Positions 8,919-18,161 of a stretch of 56,365 nucleotides of DNA are shown here, one piece after another (position 1 is the first letter of the stretch; every line of letters starts with the position of its first letter). A model generated the notes under the pieces. The model ran no database searches, was not told the origin of the DNA, and saw only the letters and a list, made by a program, of their open reading frames with translations. The translations under genes and the position numbers were made by a program. This DNA is from DATKBT01 sp035546295 (lineage in GTDB: Bacteria > Acidobacteriota > Thermoanaerobaculia > Multivoradales > Multivoraceae). Location: assembly GCA_035546295.1 (NCBI GenBank), contig DATKBT010000161.1, positions 1 through 56,365 of the forward strand, given 5' to 3'.

Positions 8919-10184
8919 TCATCCGGTGGCGCGCCGGCGGGTCGGAGCCGCGCGCCGTCCCGCGACGACCAGGCGGTTGCGGCCGGCTCGCTTCGCCCGA
9001 TACAGCGCCTGGTCGGCGCGCTCGAGCACCGCGAGTGCGCTGCGATCGCCCGGCCTGGAGCCCGCGAGCCCGATGCTGACCGTGATCTTGCGTTGCTGCT
9101 GTCCGGCGGCTGGCTTCAGCGAAGCGGGCCTGCGCCTGGGGCGGTCGGCGGCACGAACCGTGAAGCGCCGCGCCGAGATCTGCCGGCGCAGCCGCTCGAG
9201 CGCCTGCTCGGCCTCGGCCGGTCCTGCGCGCGCGAAGACCAGGACGAACTCCTCGCCCCCGTGGCGGTAGGCGCCGGAGCCGCTCACCGTGCGCAGCTCG
9301 CCTGCGACCCGGCGCAGGACCTGATCGCCGACGTCGTGGCCATGGCGGTCGTTGAAGCTCTTGAAGTGGTCGATGTCGACGATCGCCAGCGCGAAGTCGC
9401 CGCGGGCGTGCGCGAGCGCATCGGCCAGGGCCCGCCGCCCCGGCAGGCCGGTCAGCTCGTCGGTGTAGGCGAGTCGGTAGGAGGCCTCGGCGACGGCGAG
9501 GAGAAGGACGGCGGCCGCCAACCAGGCGTAGAGCTCCTGGCGGCTCGAGGGATCGCCCGTCGCCCGCACGACGACTTCCGCGCAGAGGCACGACCAGACG
9601 ACGGCCAGTGGAAGACCGGCGCCAGCGAGCACGGCGCGCGCGATCCAGGGGAGGAGACCGAGGAGCGTGCCGGCGGGGAGCCAAACATCTGCCGCACCGA
9701 GACCGAAGCGTTCGGTGGCGCCAGCGACGAGCGAGCTCGCGGCGGGCGCCCAGAGCCCAGCAGTCGCCGCCTGCACGGCGATGAGCAGCAAGCCGGCGAG
9801 CCAGCGCCAGGCGAGTCGCGCACGAGTCGGCCAGAGCCCGATCCAGGCCAGGTTCAACGCCAGCATAAAGAGCACCGCTTGCGGATCGGTCGCGGCGGTG
9901 GCCCCCGGCGGATCGGCCAACCACAGGACCGCCGCCAACAAAGTACAGAGGGCGGCGAGGCGCACGTGGTGAAAGCCGAGGCCGAAGAGGCTCGCGACCA
10001 GCAGGATCGCCGGCGGCCCCGCAGCGGGAAGGCTGGGGGCGAGCTGGTCCCAGGACGCTCGGGCCGCCGGGCTGAGCTCGTAGAGGCCGGCGACCGCGAG
10101 GAACAGCCAACTGCTGGGCGCGGGGCGGCGGGCGAGACGTCGCGCGAGCGTCGCGCCGCCGGTGCGATCGTCTGGTGCGGCCAT
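8919..10184 (-). CDS. membrane-bound diguanylate cyclase (GGDEF)
   Basis: The 421-aa protein starts at an ATG preceded by AGGAG four bases away. Residues ~20-245 form about seven hydrophobic membrane segments without a recognised sensory family. The C-terminal ~165 residues are a GGDEF domain: YTDELTGLPGRRAL, VDIDHFKSFNDRHGHDVGD and the active-site motif GGEEF (a common functional variant). It should make cyclic di-GMP from two GTP at the inner membrane. The RxxD inhibitory site normally found five residues before GGDEF is absent (SGSGAYRHGGEEF). A basic insert (DRPRRRPASLKPAAGQQQ) interrupts the region before KITVSIGLA. No EAL domain or other c-di-GMP gene is adjacent. Confidence 0.93.
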   Translation of the reverse strand: MAAPDDRTGGATLARRLARRPAPSSWLFLAVAGLYELSPAARASWDQLAPSLPAAGPPAILLVASLFGLGFHHVRLAALCTLLAAVLWLADPPGATAATDPQAVLFMLALNLAWIGLWPTRARLAWRWLAGLLLIAVQAATAGLWAPAASSLVAGATERFGLGAADVWLPAGTLLGLLPWIARAVLAGAGLPLAVVWSCLCAEVVVRATGDPSSRQELYAWLAAAVLLLAVAEASYRLAYTDELTGLPGRRALADALAHARGDFALAIVDIDHFKSFNDRHGHDVGDQVLRRVAGELRTVSGSGAYRHGGEEFVLVFARAGPAEAEQALERLRRQISARRFTVRAADRPRRRPASLKPAAGQQQRKITVSIGLAGSRPGDRSALAVLERADQALYRAKRAGRNRLVVAGRRAAPTRRRATG

Positions 10185-10285
10185 TGCGCTCCTGCCGGAA
10201 TCGGCTCGGGTGCGGATCTGCTCGGCGAGCCGGCCGGACCATAGCGTGGCGGACCGGGTCACCTCGCGGAACGAGCTCGCATCGC

Positions 10286-10313
10286 GAGCGACCGCGATCC
10301 GTCGCGATCGCTC
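10286..10313. other. intergenic hairpin
   Basis: GAGCGACCGCGA (10286-10297) pairs with TCGCGATCGCTC (10302-10313), with one mismatch and a 4-base loop. It lies between the end of the esterase remnant and the diguanylate cyclase start. No T-tract follows on either strand. It could be a weak terminator or RNA processing site. Confidence 0.4.
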
Positions 10314-10323
10314 CGCTCGTCGG

Positions 10324-11120
10324 CTACGGCTCCTGGCGACCGACGAGCTCGGCGTCGACGCCGTAGTGGTCGGCCTCCTCCAGGCTTCGCTTGAGCGGGT
10401 CGATGCGCCGGCGCGCCGCTTCGACCGCGGGATCGGGCTCCGGGTCGACCAGCGTGCTGGCCAGGAAGCGGTAGGCCGCCTCGGTTCGCGGGCCGAGGCT
10501 GCGGCCGACGTGGTCGGCGCCGTAGTAGAGCCGGTACTCGTGTCGGATGCGCTCCTGCCAGAGCACGCGGTGGAGGTGCTCGGTCCCCTCGTAGAGCCAG
10601 AACATGTCGGCGTCGCCGGCTTCGAGGAAGATCCGCAGCTCCGAGTCGCGCAGCTTCGTGGCGTGCTGCCGGGCGATGGTCGCCGGATTGTTGGCGTTCC
10701 AGTGATCCCGGTCGACGGGCGAGCCGTAGGCCGCCTCGAGCAGCCGATCGCCTCGCCAGAAGCGGTGCTTGGGTCGCATCTCGGTCCAGTCGTCGATCGG
10801 CTCGATCCCGGGCTCCATCGCGGCGACCGCGCCGAACAGCTCCGGGTGCTCGAAAGCAGGCGCAGCGAGCCCATGCCGCCCATCGAGATGCCCGTGACCA
10901 ACGTGCCGCGGCGGTCCGTAGGGACGCGGAAGCGCTCTCGCAGGTGCTCGAGGAAGGGCCCCGTGAGGAACGTCTCCCACCGCTCCGACCCGTCCTCGAA
11001 GTCCAGGTAGAAGCAACGCGGGGTCACGCTCGGGGTGACGATGACCATCGGTGGCAGCGCGCCTCTTGCCAGAGGCGCTCGAACAGCGGCTGCTGCCGCT
11101 TCGGCGGCGCCGGACGGCGA
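10324..11120 (-). pseudogene. esterase D-like alpha/beta hydrolase remnant, frameshifted and 5'-truncated
   Basis: Pieces in three frames make one esterase. From about 11110 to 11062 a frame gives LFERLWQE; after a missing base it continues GALPPMVIVTPSVTPRCFYL and the nucleophile elbow GISMGGMGS. After a second missing base near 10864 it continues AFEHPELFGAVAAMEPG to the stop at 10324. Restoring one base at each place gives a smooth protein with the Ser, the Asp (EAGDADMFWLYEG) and the His (YGADHVGRS) expected of IroE/esterase-D-type hydrolases. The usual N-terminal strand with the His-Gly oxyanion loop is missing; thrC ends only about 100 bases upstream. A TTG near 11175 could start a short form. 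I call it a pseudogene, with sequencing error as the alternative for the frameshifts. Confidence 0.7.
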
Positions 11121-11215
11121 CCTCCGGTGGCGCGCCAGGAGCCACCAGCCTCGAGGCCCGCGCCCTCGGGGCCGAAGCCCCTCGACAACGCCGAAGCCCT
11201 TCGACGAACGGGCTC

Positions 11216-12634
11216 CTAGCCGAGCAGGCGCGCGCGCAACGCGCTGGCATCCGCCAACAGCGCCTCGACGTGCTCGGGCGCCTCCGCCGCGCGCAGGATC
11301 GTGTCGGGCAGCTCGATGGCCTCGCCCGGCGCCTCGCCGGTCGCGCGCTCGACGGTCTCGGCGAACTTCGCGGGGTGGGCGGTCTCGAGCAACGCGCCCA
11401 CGCCCGGGCGCTCGCGCAGGGAGGCCTCGAGCCCGAGCCAGGCGACCGCGCCGTGGGGGTCGAGGGTGTAGCCGTGCTCCCGGCGGACGCGAGCGATCGC
11501 GGCGAGCGTCTCTTCGTCGTCGAAGCGACGGCCCTCGATCGCCGCGCGAATCGCCCGGTCGTCCTCGCCGAACAGCCACGCGATGCGCTCGAAGTTGCTG
11601 GGATCGCCCACGTCCATCGCGTTCGAGAGGGTGGCGACGGCTGGGCGCGGCTGAAAGGCTCCGCCGCTCAGATAGCGCGGCACCACATCGTTGACGTTGG
11701 TGCTCGCGACCAGGCGATCGAGCCGCACTCCGAGCCGCCGAGCGAGCAGCGCCGCGGTGAGGTTGCCGAAGTTGCCGCTCGGCACGGAAACCACGATCTC
11801 GCCATGCTCGTTCACGCGCTCGGCGAGCAGACGCCGCAGGTGACCGTGGTAGACGCACTGCGGCAGCAGGCGCGCGAGGTTGATCGAGTTCGCCGACGCC
11901 AGCGGGCGCGCGCGCTGCAGCGCCGCGTCGGCGAACGCCGTCTTGACCATCCGCTGGCAGTCGTCGAAGGCACCGTCGACCTCGAGCGCGGTGACGTTGC
12001 CGCCCAGCGTGGTGAACAGCCGTCGCTGCGCCTCGCTGACCTGGCCGCGCGGGAACAGCACGACGACCTCGAAGCGCGCGAGCCCCGAGAAGGCGTGGGC
12101 GACCGCGCTCCCGGTGTCGCCGGAGGTGGCGACCAGGATGGTCAGCGGTCGATCGGCGCGCAGCGAGGCCGGCGCGGCTCCGCGCTCGAGCAGGTGCTCC
12201 ATCAGCCGGGCCATGAAGCGCGCGCCGATGTCCTTGAAGGCGAGGGTCGGCCCCCAGAAGAGCTCGAGCGCGAACCGGTCGGGAGCGATCTCGCGCAGCG
12301 GAATCGGGAAGTCGAGCGCCGCTTCGACCAGGGAGCGCACCTCGTCCAGGTCGAGGTCGGGCGCCAGCAGGTGCGCCAGCATCGCGGTCGCGGTCTGATG
12401 CAGCTCGGCCCCCGACGGATCGGGCCGGCCGAGCAGCTCGAGGGTGGTGGCGGGCGGAGCATCGATGCGCTGCGGCACCCACAATCCACCGTCGGGCGCG
12501 GTGCCCGAGAACACCGCCCGGGCGAGGTCGACGGGTGCGCAGCGCCCGCGGGTGCTGACGAAGCGACGAGGCGGAGAAGCGCCGCGGGAGCGCGCCGGGG
12601 ACGCCGGCGTCGGGCGGCCCGCGGATCGGCTCAT
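11216..12634 (-). CDS. thrC: threonine synthase
   Basis: This 472-aa PLP enzyme catalyses the last step of threonine synthesis, O-phosphohomoserine to threonine. It matches the fold-type II family: GPTLAFKDIGARF carries the PLP-binding lysine, ATSGDTGSAVAHAF the phosphate loop, and PSGNFGNL the second conserved motif. Length agrees with the longer (gamma-proteobacterial/yeast-type) threonine synthases. The ATG at 12634 overlaps the thrB stop by four bases (ATGA), so translation is coupled. The first ~25 residues are Ser/Pro/Arg-rich before the conserved FVSTRG, so a later start cannot be excluded. It is the last intact gene of the thrA-thrB-thrC operon. Confidence 0.97.
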   Translation of the reverse strand: MSRSAGRPTPASPARSRGASPPRRFVSTRGRCAPVDLARAVFSGTAPDGGLWVPQRIDAPPATTLELLGRPDPSGAELHQTATAMLAHLLAPDLDLDEVRSLVEAALDFPIPLREIAPDRFALELFWGPTLAFKDIGARFMARLMEHLLERGAAPASLRADRPLTILVATSGDTGSAVAHAFSGLARFEVVVLFPRGQVSEAQRRLFTTLGGNVTALEVDGAFDDCQRMVKTAFADAALQRARPLASANSINLARLLPQCVYHGHLRRLLAERVNEHGEIVVSVPSGNFGNLTAALLARRLGVRLDRLVASTNVNDVVPRYLSGGAFQPRPAVATLSNAMDVGDPSNFERIAWLFGEDDRAIRAAIEGRRFDDEETLAAIARVRREHGYTLDPHGAVAWLGLEASLRERPGVGALLETAHPAKFAETVERATGEAPGEAIELPDTILRAAEAPEHVEALLADASALRARLLG

Positions 12635-13725
12635 CTCGGGCGCTCCTCGACGTCGGCGCGCTCGGACCCCTGGATGCGGTCGCTGCCGCCGCTGCGGTCG
12701 CTCCGAAGCTGCCCGCCGGGCGCTTCGAGGCGGTGCGCGCCGCGGCCGCCGACCGGAGTGACCAAGCGGTCGCAGGCGATGCCTTCGCCGGCGAGCGCGG
12801 CCGCCATCGCGGCGACCGCGCGCTCGGCGGCCGCGGCGTCGGGCGCCAGCGCGAACAGGCTCGGTCCGCTGCCGGAGAGGCTGCCGCCGAGCGCTCCGGC
12901 CGCGCGCGCTGCCGCCATCGCCGCCGCGAAGCCGGGCACCGCACCCGCGCGCACCGGCTCGGCGACGGCGTCGCGGAGGGCGCGTGACAGCAGGTCGAGG
13001 TCGCCGCGGTGAAGCGCCGCGACCAGAGCCCCGACGTTGCCCCACTGCGCGATCGCGGCGCGCAGGGCGATCCGCTCGCCGAGCGCCGCGCGCGCCGCCA
13101 GTGTCGCGACCTCGAGGTGCGGGCGCACGACCGCGCACGAGAGGCCTGCCGGGACCGGCAGGTCGATGAGGTCGGGCTCGGGGTCGAGGCTGCGGATCAG
13201 AACGAATCCTCCCACCAGGGAGGGCGCCACGTTGTCGGCGTGCTCGCCGCCCGAGGCGACGCGCTCGCCGGCCAGTGCGCAGCGCACCAGCGCCCGCGCA
13301 TCGAGAGACTCCGCGCCGTGCGCACGGGCGAGCTCGTGGGTGGCGACCACCGCGGCGACCGCGCTCGCCGCGCTCGAGCCGAGCCCGCTGGCGAGCGGCA
13401 TCCCCTTCTCGAGCTCGAGGCTCACCCCGGGCAGAGCGTCCGCGGGAAGCGTCGGCCGGCAGCGCTCGAGGACGGCCGCGGCCGCCACCGCGGCGGTGTT
13501 GCGCCCGGAGTCGCGCGGCAGCCGGCCGCCGTCGCCGGTCACCGAGACCAGCTCGGCTCCGGGCGTCGAGGCGGCGCTGGCGTGCACGACGTCCCCGAGC
13601 GGAGCCGCGTCGCTCACGCCCTCGAACGCCCCCGCGATCGCGAAGCCGAGCACGTCGAAGCCGCACGCGACGTTGGAGACCGAGGCCGGCGCGAAGGCGC
13701 TGACGCGTCCGGAGGCCCCGCTCAC
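12631..13725 (-). CDS. thrB: homoserine kinase
   Basis: This 364-aa GHMP kinase phosphorylates homoserine to O-phosphohomoserine, the substrate of ThrC. The ATP-binding loop is PLASGLGSSAASAVA (residues ~95-110), and the C-terminal GGSLSGSGPS is the GHMP motif 3. The GTG start at 13725 overlaps the thrA stop (GTGA). The last ~35 residues, rich in Arg/Asp/Ser (GSDRIQGSERADVEERPR), extend beyond the usual family end (~310-330 aa) and are probably disordered. The gene sits between thrA and thrC with no intergenic bases. Confidence 0.97.
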   Translation of the reverse strand: MSGASGRVSAFAPASVSNVACGFDVLGFAIAGAFEGVSDAAPLGDVVHASAASTPGAELVSVTGDGGRLPRDSGRNTAAVAAAAVLERCRPTLPADALPGVSLELEKGMPLASGLGSSAASAVAAVVATHELARAHGAESLDARALVRCALAGERVASGGEHADNVAPSLVGGFVLIRSLDPEPDLIDLPVPAGLSCAVVRPHLEVATLAARAALGERIALRAAIAQWGNVGALVAALHRGDLDLLSRALRDAVAEPVRAGAVPGFAAAMAAARAAGALGGSLSGSGPSLFALAPDAAAAERAVAAMAAALAGEGIACDRLVTPVGGRGAHRLEAPGGQLRSDRSGGSDRIQGSERADVEERPR

Positions 13726-16262
13726 CCGTCCCCCCCGTTGGCCTCGAGACCGAGCACGAGCGCATCGAGGTCGATCAGCCGGTCGGGCGCGGCCTCGGCG
13801 TGGCCACGCAGCAGGTCGGCGACCACCGCCCCGGCGGTGAGCTCGACACCGGCGCCCGGCCCGGCGACCACCAGCGCCGCCTCGCGGTAGCGCTCGGTGG
13901 TCATCACGAACAGGTTGTTGGTGCCGGTGAGCGCTGCGCACGGATGATCGGGGGCGACCGCGACCAGGCCGAGCCTCGCCCCGGCCTCGTCGAGGCGCGC
14001 CAGGCTGACCAGCCGCCCGCCGCCGGCTTCGGCGTCGCGCTGTCGCTCGGCGATCGGCCCGTCGAGAGCCGGGAGCGCCGCCCAGAAGTCCTCGAGCGGC
14101 AGCGCGAGCAGGTCGGCATCGTCGATCAGCGGCTCGATCTCGACGTCGTCGAGCTCGAGCTCGCGCCCGGCGAGGCGCGCCAGGATGAGCAGCTTGCGCG
14201 CCGCATCGAGGCCGGAGAGGTCCTCGCGGGGATCGGGCTCGGTGTAGCCGGCGTCGTAGGCGGTGCGCACGGCCTGACTGAACGGCACGCCGGCCTGGAT
14301 CTGGCCGGCGAGAAAGGCGAGGGTGCCCGAAAAGACGCCTTCGATCGAGATCAGGCGATCCCCGGAGGCGAGCAGCGACTCGAGAGTTCGCACCACCGGC
14401 AGCCCGGCGCCGACCGTCGCCTCGGCGTACAGGCCGCGCCGGAACGAGCGGCGCGAGCCGAGCAGCCGGGCGTGCTCGGGCCAGGGCGCGACCAGCGGCA
14501 GCTTGTTGGCGAGCACGACGAGACAGCCGGAGGCGAGGAGGCGCGGCATGATGGCGGCGGGAGCCATGCTCGCGGTGCAGTCGACGAAGGCGCGCAGGCC
14601 GGTCGAGCTCGCCAGCCAGTCGGCGACCGCTTCGAGGTCGGCGGGCCGGCCGATCGCCTCGAGGTGCTCGCGCCACGAGCCCGACGCCGGCGGCTCGACG
14701 CCGCGGTGATCGAGCGCCATGTGGCGCGAGTCGAGCACGCCCGCGATCACCAGCCGGGGACGGCCGGGCTGGTCCGAGAGCTGGCAGATCTCACGGAGCA
14801 CTTGGGCGCCGACGCTGCCACAGCCGGCGACCACCACCTCGAGCGCGCCGTCGTGGGCGCGGAAGAAGGCGTCGTGGACGGCGCGCAGCGCCGCGCTCTC
14901 GTCGGCGCGCGCCAGCACCACCGAGATGTTGCGCTCGGAGGACCCCTGGGCGATCGCGCGGACGTTGATGCCGCGCCGCCCGAGGACGCGGAACAGGCGC
15001 GCGGCGAGGCCGGGGCGCTCGCGCATCCCGTCCCCGACCACCGCCACGATCGCCAGGTCGCTCTCGACGACGAGAGGGCGTAGGAGCCCGGCCTCGAGCT
15101 CGAGCGCGAACTCCTCCTCGGTGGCGTCCCGCGCCGCCGCCGCCTGCTCGGGGCTGACCGCAAAGCAGATCGAGTGTTCGCTCGACGCCTGGGTGATCAG
15201 GATGACGTTGACGCGACGGCGCGCGAGCGCTGCGAACAGGCGCCCGGCGATTCCCGGCACGCCGATCATGCCGTCCCCCTCGAGCCGCAACAGCGCGATG
15301 CTGGGCATCGACGCGATGCCGGTGACGGGGGCGGGCCGACGCCCGTCGGCGGGCCTCCTCCGGCGCGCCTCGACGACGCGCGTCCCCTGGGCCCCGGGGC
15401 GCAGCGTGTTGCGGATCACCAGCGGGATTCCGGCGCGGCGCGCCGGCTGCACGGTCGGCGGGTAGACCACCTTGGCGCCGAAGTGCGACAGCTCCATCAG
15501 CTCCTCGTAGGTCATCTCGGGCTGCGAGAAGGCGTCCTTCACCTGGCGCGGATCGGCGCTCATCACGCCGTCGACGTCGGTGAAGATGACGATCTCGGCG
15601 GCGCCGAGGGCGGCGCCCAGGAGGGCGGCGGTGTAGTCCGAGCCGCCGCGTCCGAGGGTGGTGGTCTCGCCGTCGCGGCTGGCGGCGATGAACCCGGTGA
15701 CCACCTGGAGCTCGGCGGCGCGGGCGAAGTGCTCGCGCACCTGCTCGCCGGTCGCGACCTCATCGACGCGGGCGCCGCCGAAGGTGCGGTCGGTGACGAT
15801 CAGCCCGCGGGCGTCGCACGGCTCGGCCGCGATGCCGCGCGCGCGCAACGCAGCCGCCAGCAGCGGCGCCGACAGCCGCTCGCCGTGAGCGAGCACGAGG
15901 TCGAGGGTTCGCGGCGTGCACTCGCCGATCAGCGACACCCCCTGGACCACCTGGCGAAGCTCCTCCAGGCTCTCGGCGATCCTCGCCTCGAGCTCCTGAC
16001 GTCGCTCGGAAGGCGCCAGGCGATCGAGGGTCTTGTGGTGGCGCCGCTCGACCTCGCGCAGGCAGTCGTGGGCGGCCTCACGATCGGCGACCGAGCCGGT
16101 CGCTGCGCGCAGCAGCAGGTCGGTCACCCCCCCCATCGCCGAGACCACGACCGCGACCGAACGCAGGTCTCGACCGTCGAGCGCGCGATCCACCAGCTCG
16201 GCCACGCGCGCGATGCGCTCGGCGTCGCCCACCGAGGTGCCTCCGAACTTGAGGATCTTCAT
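13722..16262 (-). CDS. thrA: bifunctional aspartokinase / homoserine dehydrogenase
   Basis: The 846-aa protein joins the first and third steps of the aspartate pathway. Residues 1-290 are the aspartokinase (KFGGTSVG at 3-10, GRGGSDYTAALL, FTDVDGVMSADPR). Two ACT-like regulatory domains follow (MIGVPGIAGRLFAALARRRV; GLAARLFRVLGRRGINVRAI), as expected for threonine feedback control. The homoserine dehydrogenase begins at VVVAGCGSVGAQVL (Rossmann GxGxxG) and contains GVFSGTLAFL and the catalytic region YTEPDPREDLSGLDAARKL. The start at 16262 (MKILKFGG) has GGGAAG upstream; reading further upstream gives only low-quality Arg-rich sequence. It heads the thrABC operon. I looked for a Thr/Ile-rich leader peptide typical of attenuation and did not find one. 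Confidence 0.97.
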   Translation of the reverse strand: MKILKFGGTSVGDAERIARVAELVDRALDGRDLRSVAVVVSAMGGVTDLLLRAATGSVADREAAHDCLREVERRHHKTLDRLAPSERRQELEARIAESLEELRQVVQGVSLIGECTPRTLDLVLAHGERLSAPLLAAALRARGIAAEPCDARGLIVTDRTFGGARVDEVATGEQVREHFARAAELQVVTGFIAASRDGETTTLGRGGSDYTAALLGAALGAAEIVIFTDVDGVMSADPRQVKDAFSQPEMTYEELMELSHFGAKVVYPPTVQPARRAGIPLVIRNTLRPGAQGTRVVEARRRRPADGRRPAPVTGIASMPSIALLRLEGDGMIGVPGIAGRLFAALARRRVNVILITQASSEHSICFAVSPEQAAAARDATEEEFALELEAGLLRPLVVESDLAIVAVVGDGMRERPGLAARLFRVLGRRGINVRAIAQGSSERNISVVLARADESAALRAVHDAFFRAHDGALEVVVAGCGSVGAQVLREICQLSDQPGRPRLVIAGVLDSRHMALDHRGVEPPASGSWREHLEAIGRPADLEAVADWLASSTGLRAFVDCTASMAPAAIMPRLLASGCLVVLANKLPLVAPWPEHARLLGSRRSFRRGLYAEATVGAGLPVVRTLESLLASGDRLISIEGVFSGTLAFLAGQIQAGVPFSQAVRTAYDAGYTEPDPREDLSGLDAARKLLILARLAGRELELDDVEIEPLIDDADLLALPLEDFWAALPALDGPIAERQRDAEAGGGRLVSLARLDEAGARLGLVAVAPDHPCAALTGTNNLFVMTTERYREAALVVAGPGAGVELTAGAVVADLLRGHAEAAPDRLIDLDALVLGLEANGGDG

Positions 16263-16660
16263 GGTCTTCCCGAGCCTGATCTTCGTCCTTACGACGCGCT
16301 CTCGCGACCGTCCTCGCCCGACCGTATCCACACCCACACTCGACCGCATCCTCCGGTCGTGCCATGACTCGCCCGAACGCGCAGAGCCGCCGATTGTACG
16401 TGCCGGCGGCAACCACGCGCAGCGGCAGGCCCGGAGCCGGCGCCGTCGAGCCGGCGCTGGATCGATTCCCGGCCGCCGCCCCGCGATCGGCGCCCTCGAC
16501 GCCGTGCCGTCGACGCCGTTGCGTTCCGGGGTCGTCGAGATCGTGGCGGAGCGAAGGAGTCGGACCCAGCCTCGGAGCGCGACAAGGATCCTGGATCGAG
16601 CACTTGCGGGACCCGCGGGCGCCTGCGGGGGTAGCATGGCGGCAGGAAGGAACCTCTCCC
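16263..16660. other. divergent intergenic region, thrA / DHH phosphoesterase
   Basis: This 398-base stretch separates two divergent starts and should hold the promoter of thrABC (minus strand) and that of the DHH gene (plus strand). I see no convincing -35/-10 pair, no attenuator stem and no conserved riboswitch pattern. Both strands have open frames here, but they are Arg/Pro-rich extensions of the flanking genes and not supported. Confidence 0.5.
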
Positions 16661-17554
16661 ATGCGTCTCGTCACTCGCCCGGACATGGACGGTCTCGGCT
16701 GTGCGGTGCTGCTGTGCGCGGTCGAGGACGTCGACCGCATCTGCCTCGTGCATCCGCAGGAGATCACCGACGGCTTGTTCAAGGTCGCGGAGGGGGACAT
16801 CCTGGCCAACGTTCCCTACCACCCGGCGTGCTCGAAGTGGTTCGACCACCACGCCCACACCGCGACTCCCACGGCGCCGCCCCCGGACTTCGAAGGCTCG
16901 TACGGCGACGCTCCTTCGGCGACCCGCCTGGTCTACGAGCACTACGGCGGCGACGAGAAGCTCGGCCGCTTCTACGAGCTGGTGCGCGAGACCGACCGGA
17001 TCGATTCGGCCGACCTCGAGATGCGCGACGTCCTCGAGCCCCGGAAGTTCATCCTCCTCGGCTTCACCGTCGACGGGCGCACGGGGCTCGGTCCGGTCGA
17101 CGACTACTTCCTGCTGCTGGTCGAGCTGCTGGGGCGCGGCACCCCGATCGAGGGCGTGCTCTCCCATCCCAGCGTCGCCGAGCGCTGCGAGCGGATGAAG
17201 AAGTCCGACGAGACCTTTCGCGGCGCCCTGCTCGAGCACAGCCGGCTCGACGGCAACGTCGTGGTCACCGACTTCCGGCCGCTCGACAACCCGCCGGTGG
17301 GGAATCGCTTCCTGGTCTACTGCCTGTTCCCCGAGGCCAACGTCTCGGTGCGCGTCCACTGGGGACCGAACAGGAAGTACCCGGTGATGGTCCTCGGACA
17401 CAACATCTTCGACCGCTCGTGCCAGTCCGACGTCGGCGAGATCGCGGCGCGGCACGGCGGCGGCGGGCACCGCGGGGCGGCGAGCGTGCCGCTGATCGAG
17501 GAGGCCGACTTCCAGATCCGCCAGATCGTCGGTGAGCTCAAGGCTCGCGGGTGA
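16661..17554 (+). CDS. DHH-family phosphoesterase
   Basis: The 297-aa protein begins at ATG 16661 after GGAAGG. It has the DHH/DHHA1 layout: RPDMDGLGCA (metal Asp), KWFDHHAH (the DHH motif), and at the C terminus HGGGGHRGAAS, the substrate-binding glycine motif. The family includes nanoRNase/c-di-AMP or pAp phosphatases (NrnA) and exopolyphosphatase-like enzymes, all manganese-dependent and cytoplasmic. I cannot decide among these substrates; no CBS or GGDEF domain is attached. It lies upstream of a membrane protein and a cytochrome with which it shares strand but no obvious function. Confidence 0.9.
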   Translation: MRLVTRPDMDGLGCAVLLCAVEDVDRICLVHPQEITDGLFKVAEGDILANVPYHPACSKWFDHHAHTATPTAPPPDFEGSYGDAPSATRLVYEHYGGDEKLGRFYELVRETDRIDSADLEMRDVLEPRKFILLGFTVDGRTGLGPVDDYFLLLVELLGRGTPIEGVLSHPSVAERCERMKKSDETFRGALLEHSRLDGNVVVTDFRPLDNPPVGNRFLVYCLFPEANVSVRVHWGPNRKYPVMVLGHNIFDRSCQSDVGEIAARHGGGGHRGAASVPLIEEADFQIRQIVGELKARG

Positions 17555-17594
17555 GCACGGCGTGGCGCCGACGGCGCCGGCGCCCCGATCTCAG

Positions 17595-18161
17595 ATGTCC
17601 ATCCTTCAAACCACGGCGCGGGCCAGTTCACGGCGAGGAGAGCCGCCGAGCGAGGCCCTCCGCCGGCGGCACCTGCGAATCGGCTGGTGGGCGCTGGCGG
17701 TGTTCGCCACGCTCGGCCTCGTGCTCGAGTCGCTCCACGCCTTCAAGGTGGCGGCCTACGTCGACGCCGCCAGCGAGACCCGGCGGCTGTTGTTTCGGCT
17801 CGGCCACGCCCACGGCGTAATGCTCTCGATCGTCCACCTGGTCTGGGCCTTCGCCGGGGCGCCCCTGGTGTGCGCGAGGGGCCGCCTCGCGCCCTGGGTC
17901 TCACGCCTGCTGATCGCGGCGCTGGTGCTCCTGCCCGGGGGCTTCCTGCTCGGCGGACTGGTGGTCTACGGCGGCGACCCCGGGATCGGCATCCTGCTGG
18001 TGCCGGCGGGAGCGCTGCTGCTGATCGCGGCGATCGTGCTGACCGCGCGCGCCGCGGGCGGCGCGAGGGAGCCCGGCGCGTTGCCGGACCGCCGGCTCGA
18101 GCCCCGAGGCGCGCAGGACGATTCTGTGGCGGCGAAGAGCCCGCCAGGCGGCGCAGCGTGA
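17595..18161 (+). CDS. small integral membrane protein, unknown function
   Basis: The 188-aa protein has a basic N terminus (RRRHLRIGWW) and four predicted membrane helices: GWWALAVFATLGLVLES, GVMLSIVHLVWAFAGAPLV, LLIAALVLLPGGFLLGGLVV and ILLVPAGALLLIAAIVL. The tail is Arg/Ala-rich. I see no catalytic motif. Histidines within or near helices (ESLHAF, GHAHG, SIVHL) might ligate a metal or heme. Its stop overlaps the GTG of the octaheme cytochrome (GTGA), so the two are translationally coupled. A role as membrane partner of that cytochrome is a guess from this context. The ATG at 17595 is chosen because the upstream 21 codons look non-coding. Confidence 0.8.
   Translation: MSILQTTARASSRRGEPPSEALRRRHLRIGWWALAVFATLGLVLESLHAFKVAAYVDAASETRRLLFRLGHAHGVMLSIVHLVWAFAGAPLVCARGRLAPWVSRLLIAALVLLPGGFLLGGLVVYGGDPGIGILLVPAGALLLIAAIVLTARAAGGAREPGALPDRRLEPRGAQDDSVAAKSPPGGAA

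Noticed and set aside
16263..16660. Threonine attenuator or leader peptide before thrA
   Set aside because: No short frame rich in Thr/Ile codons and no terminator/antiterminator stems were found.
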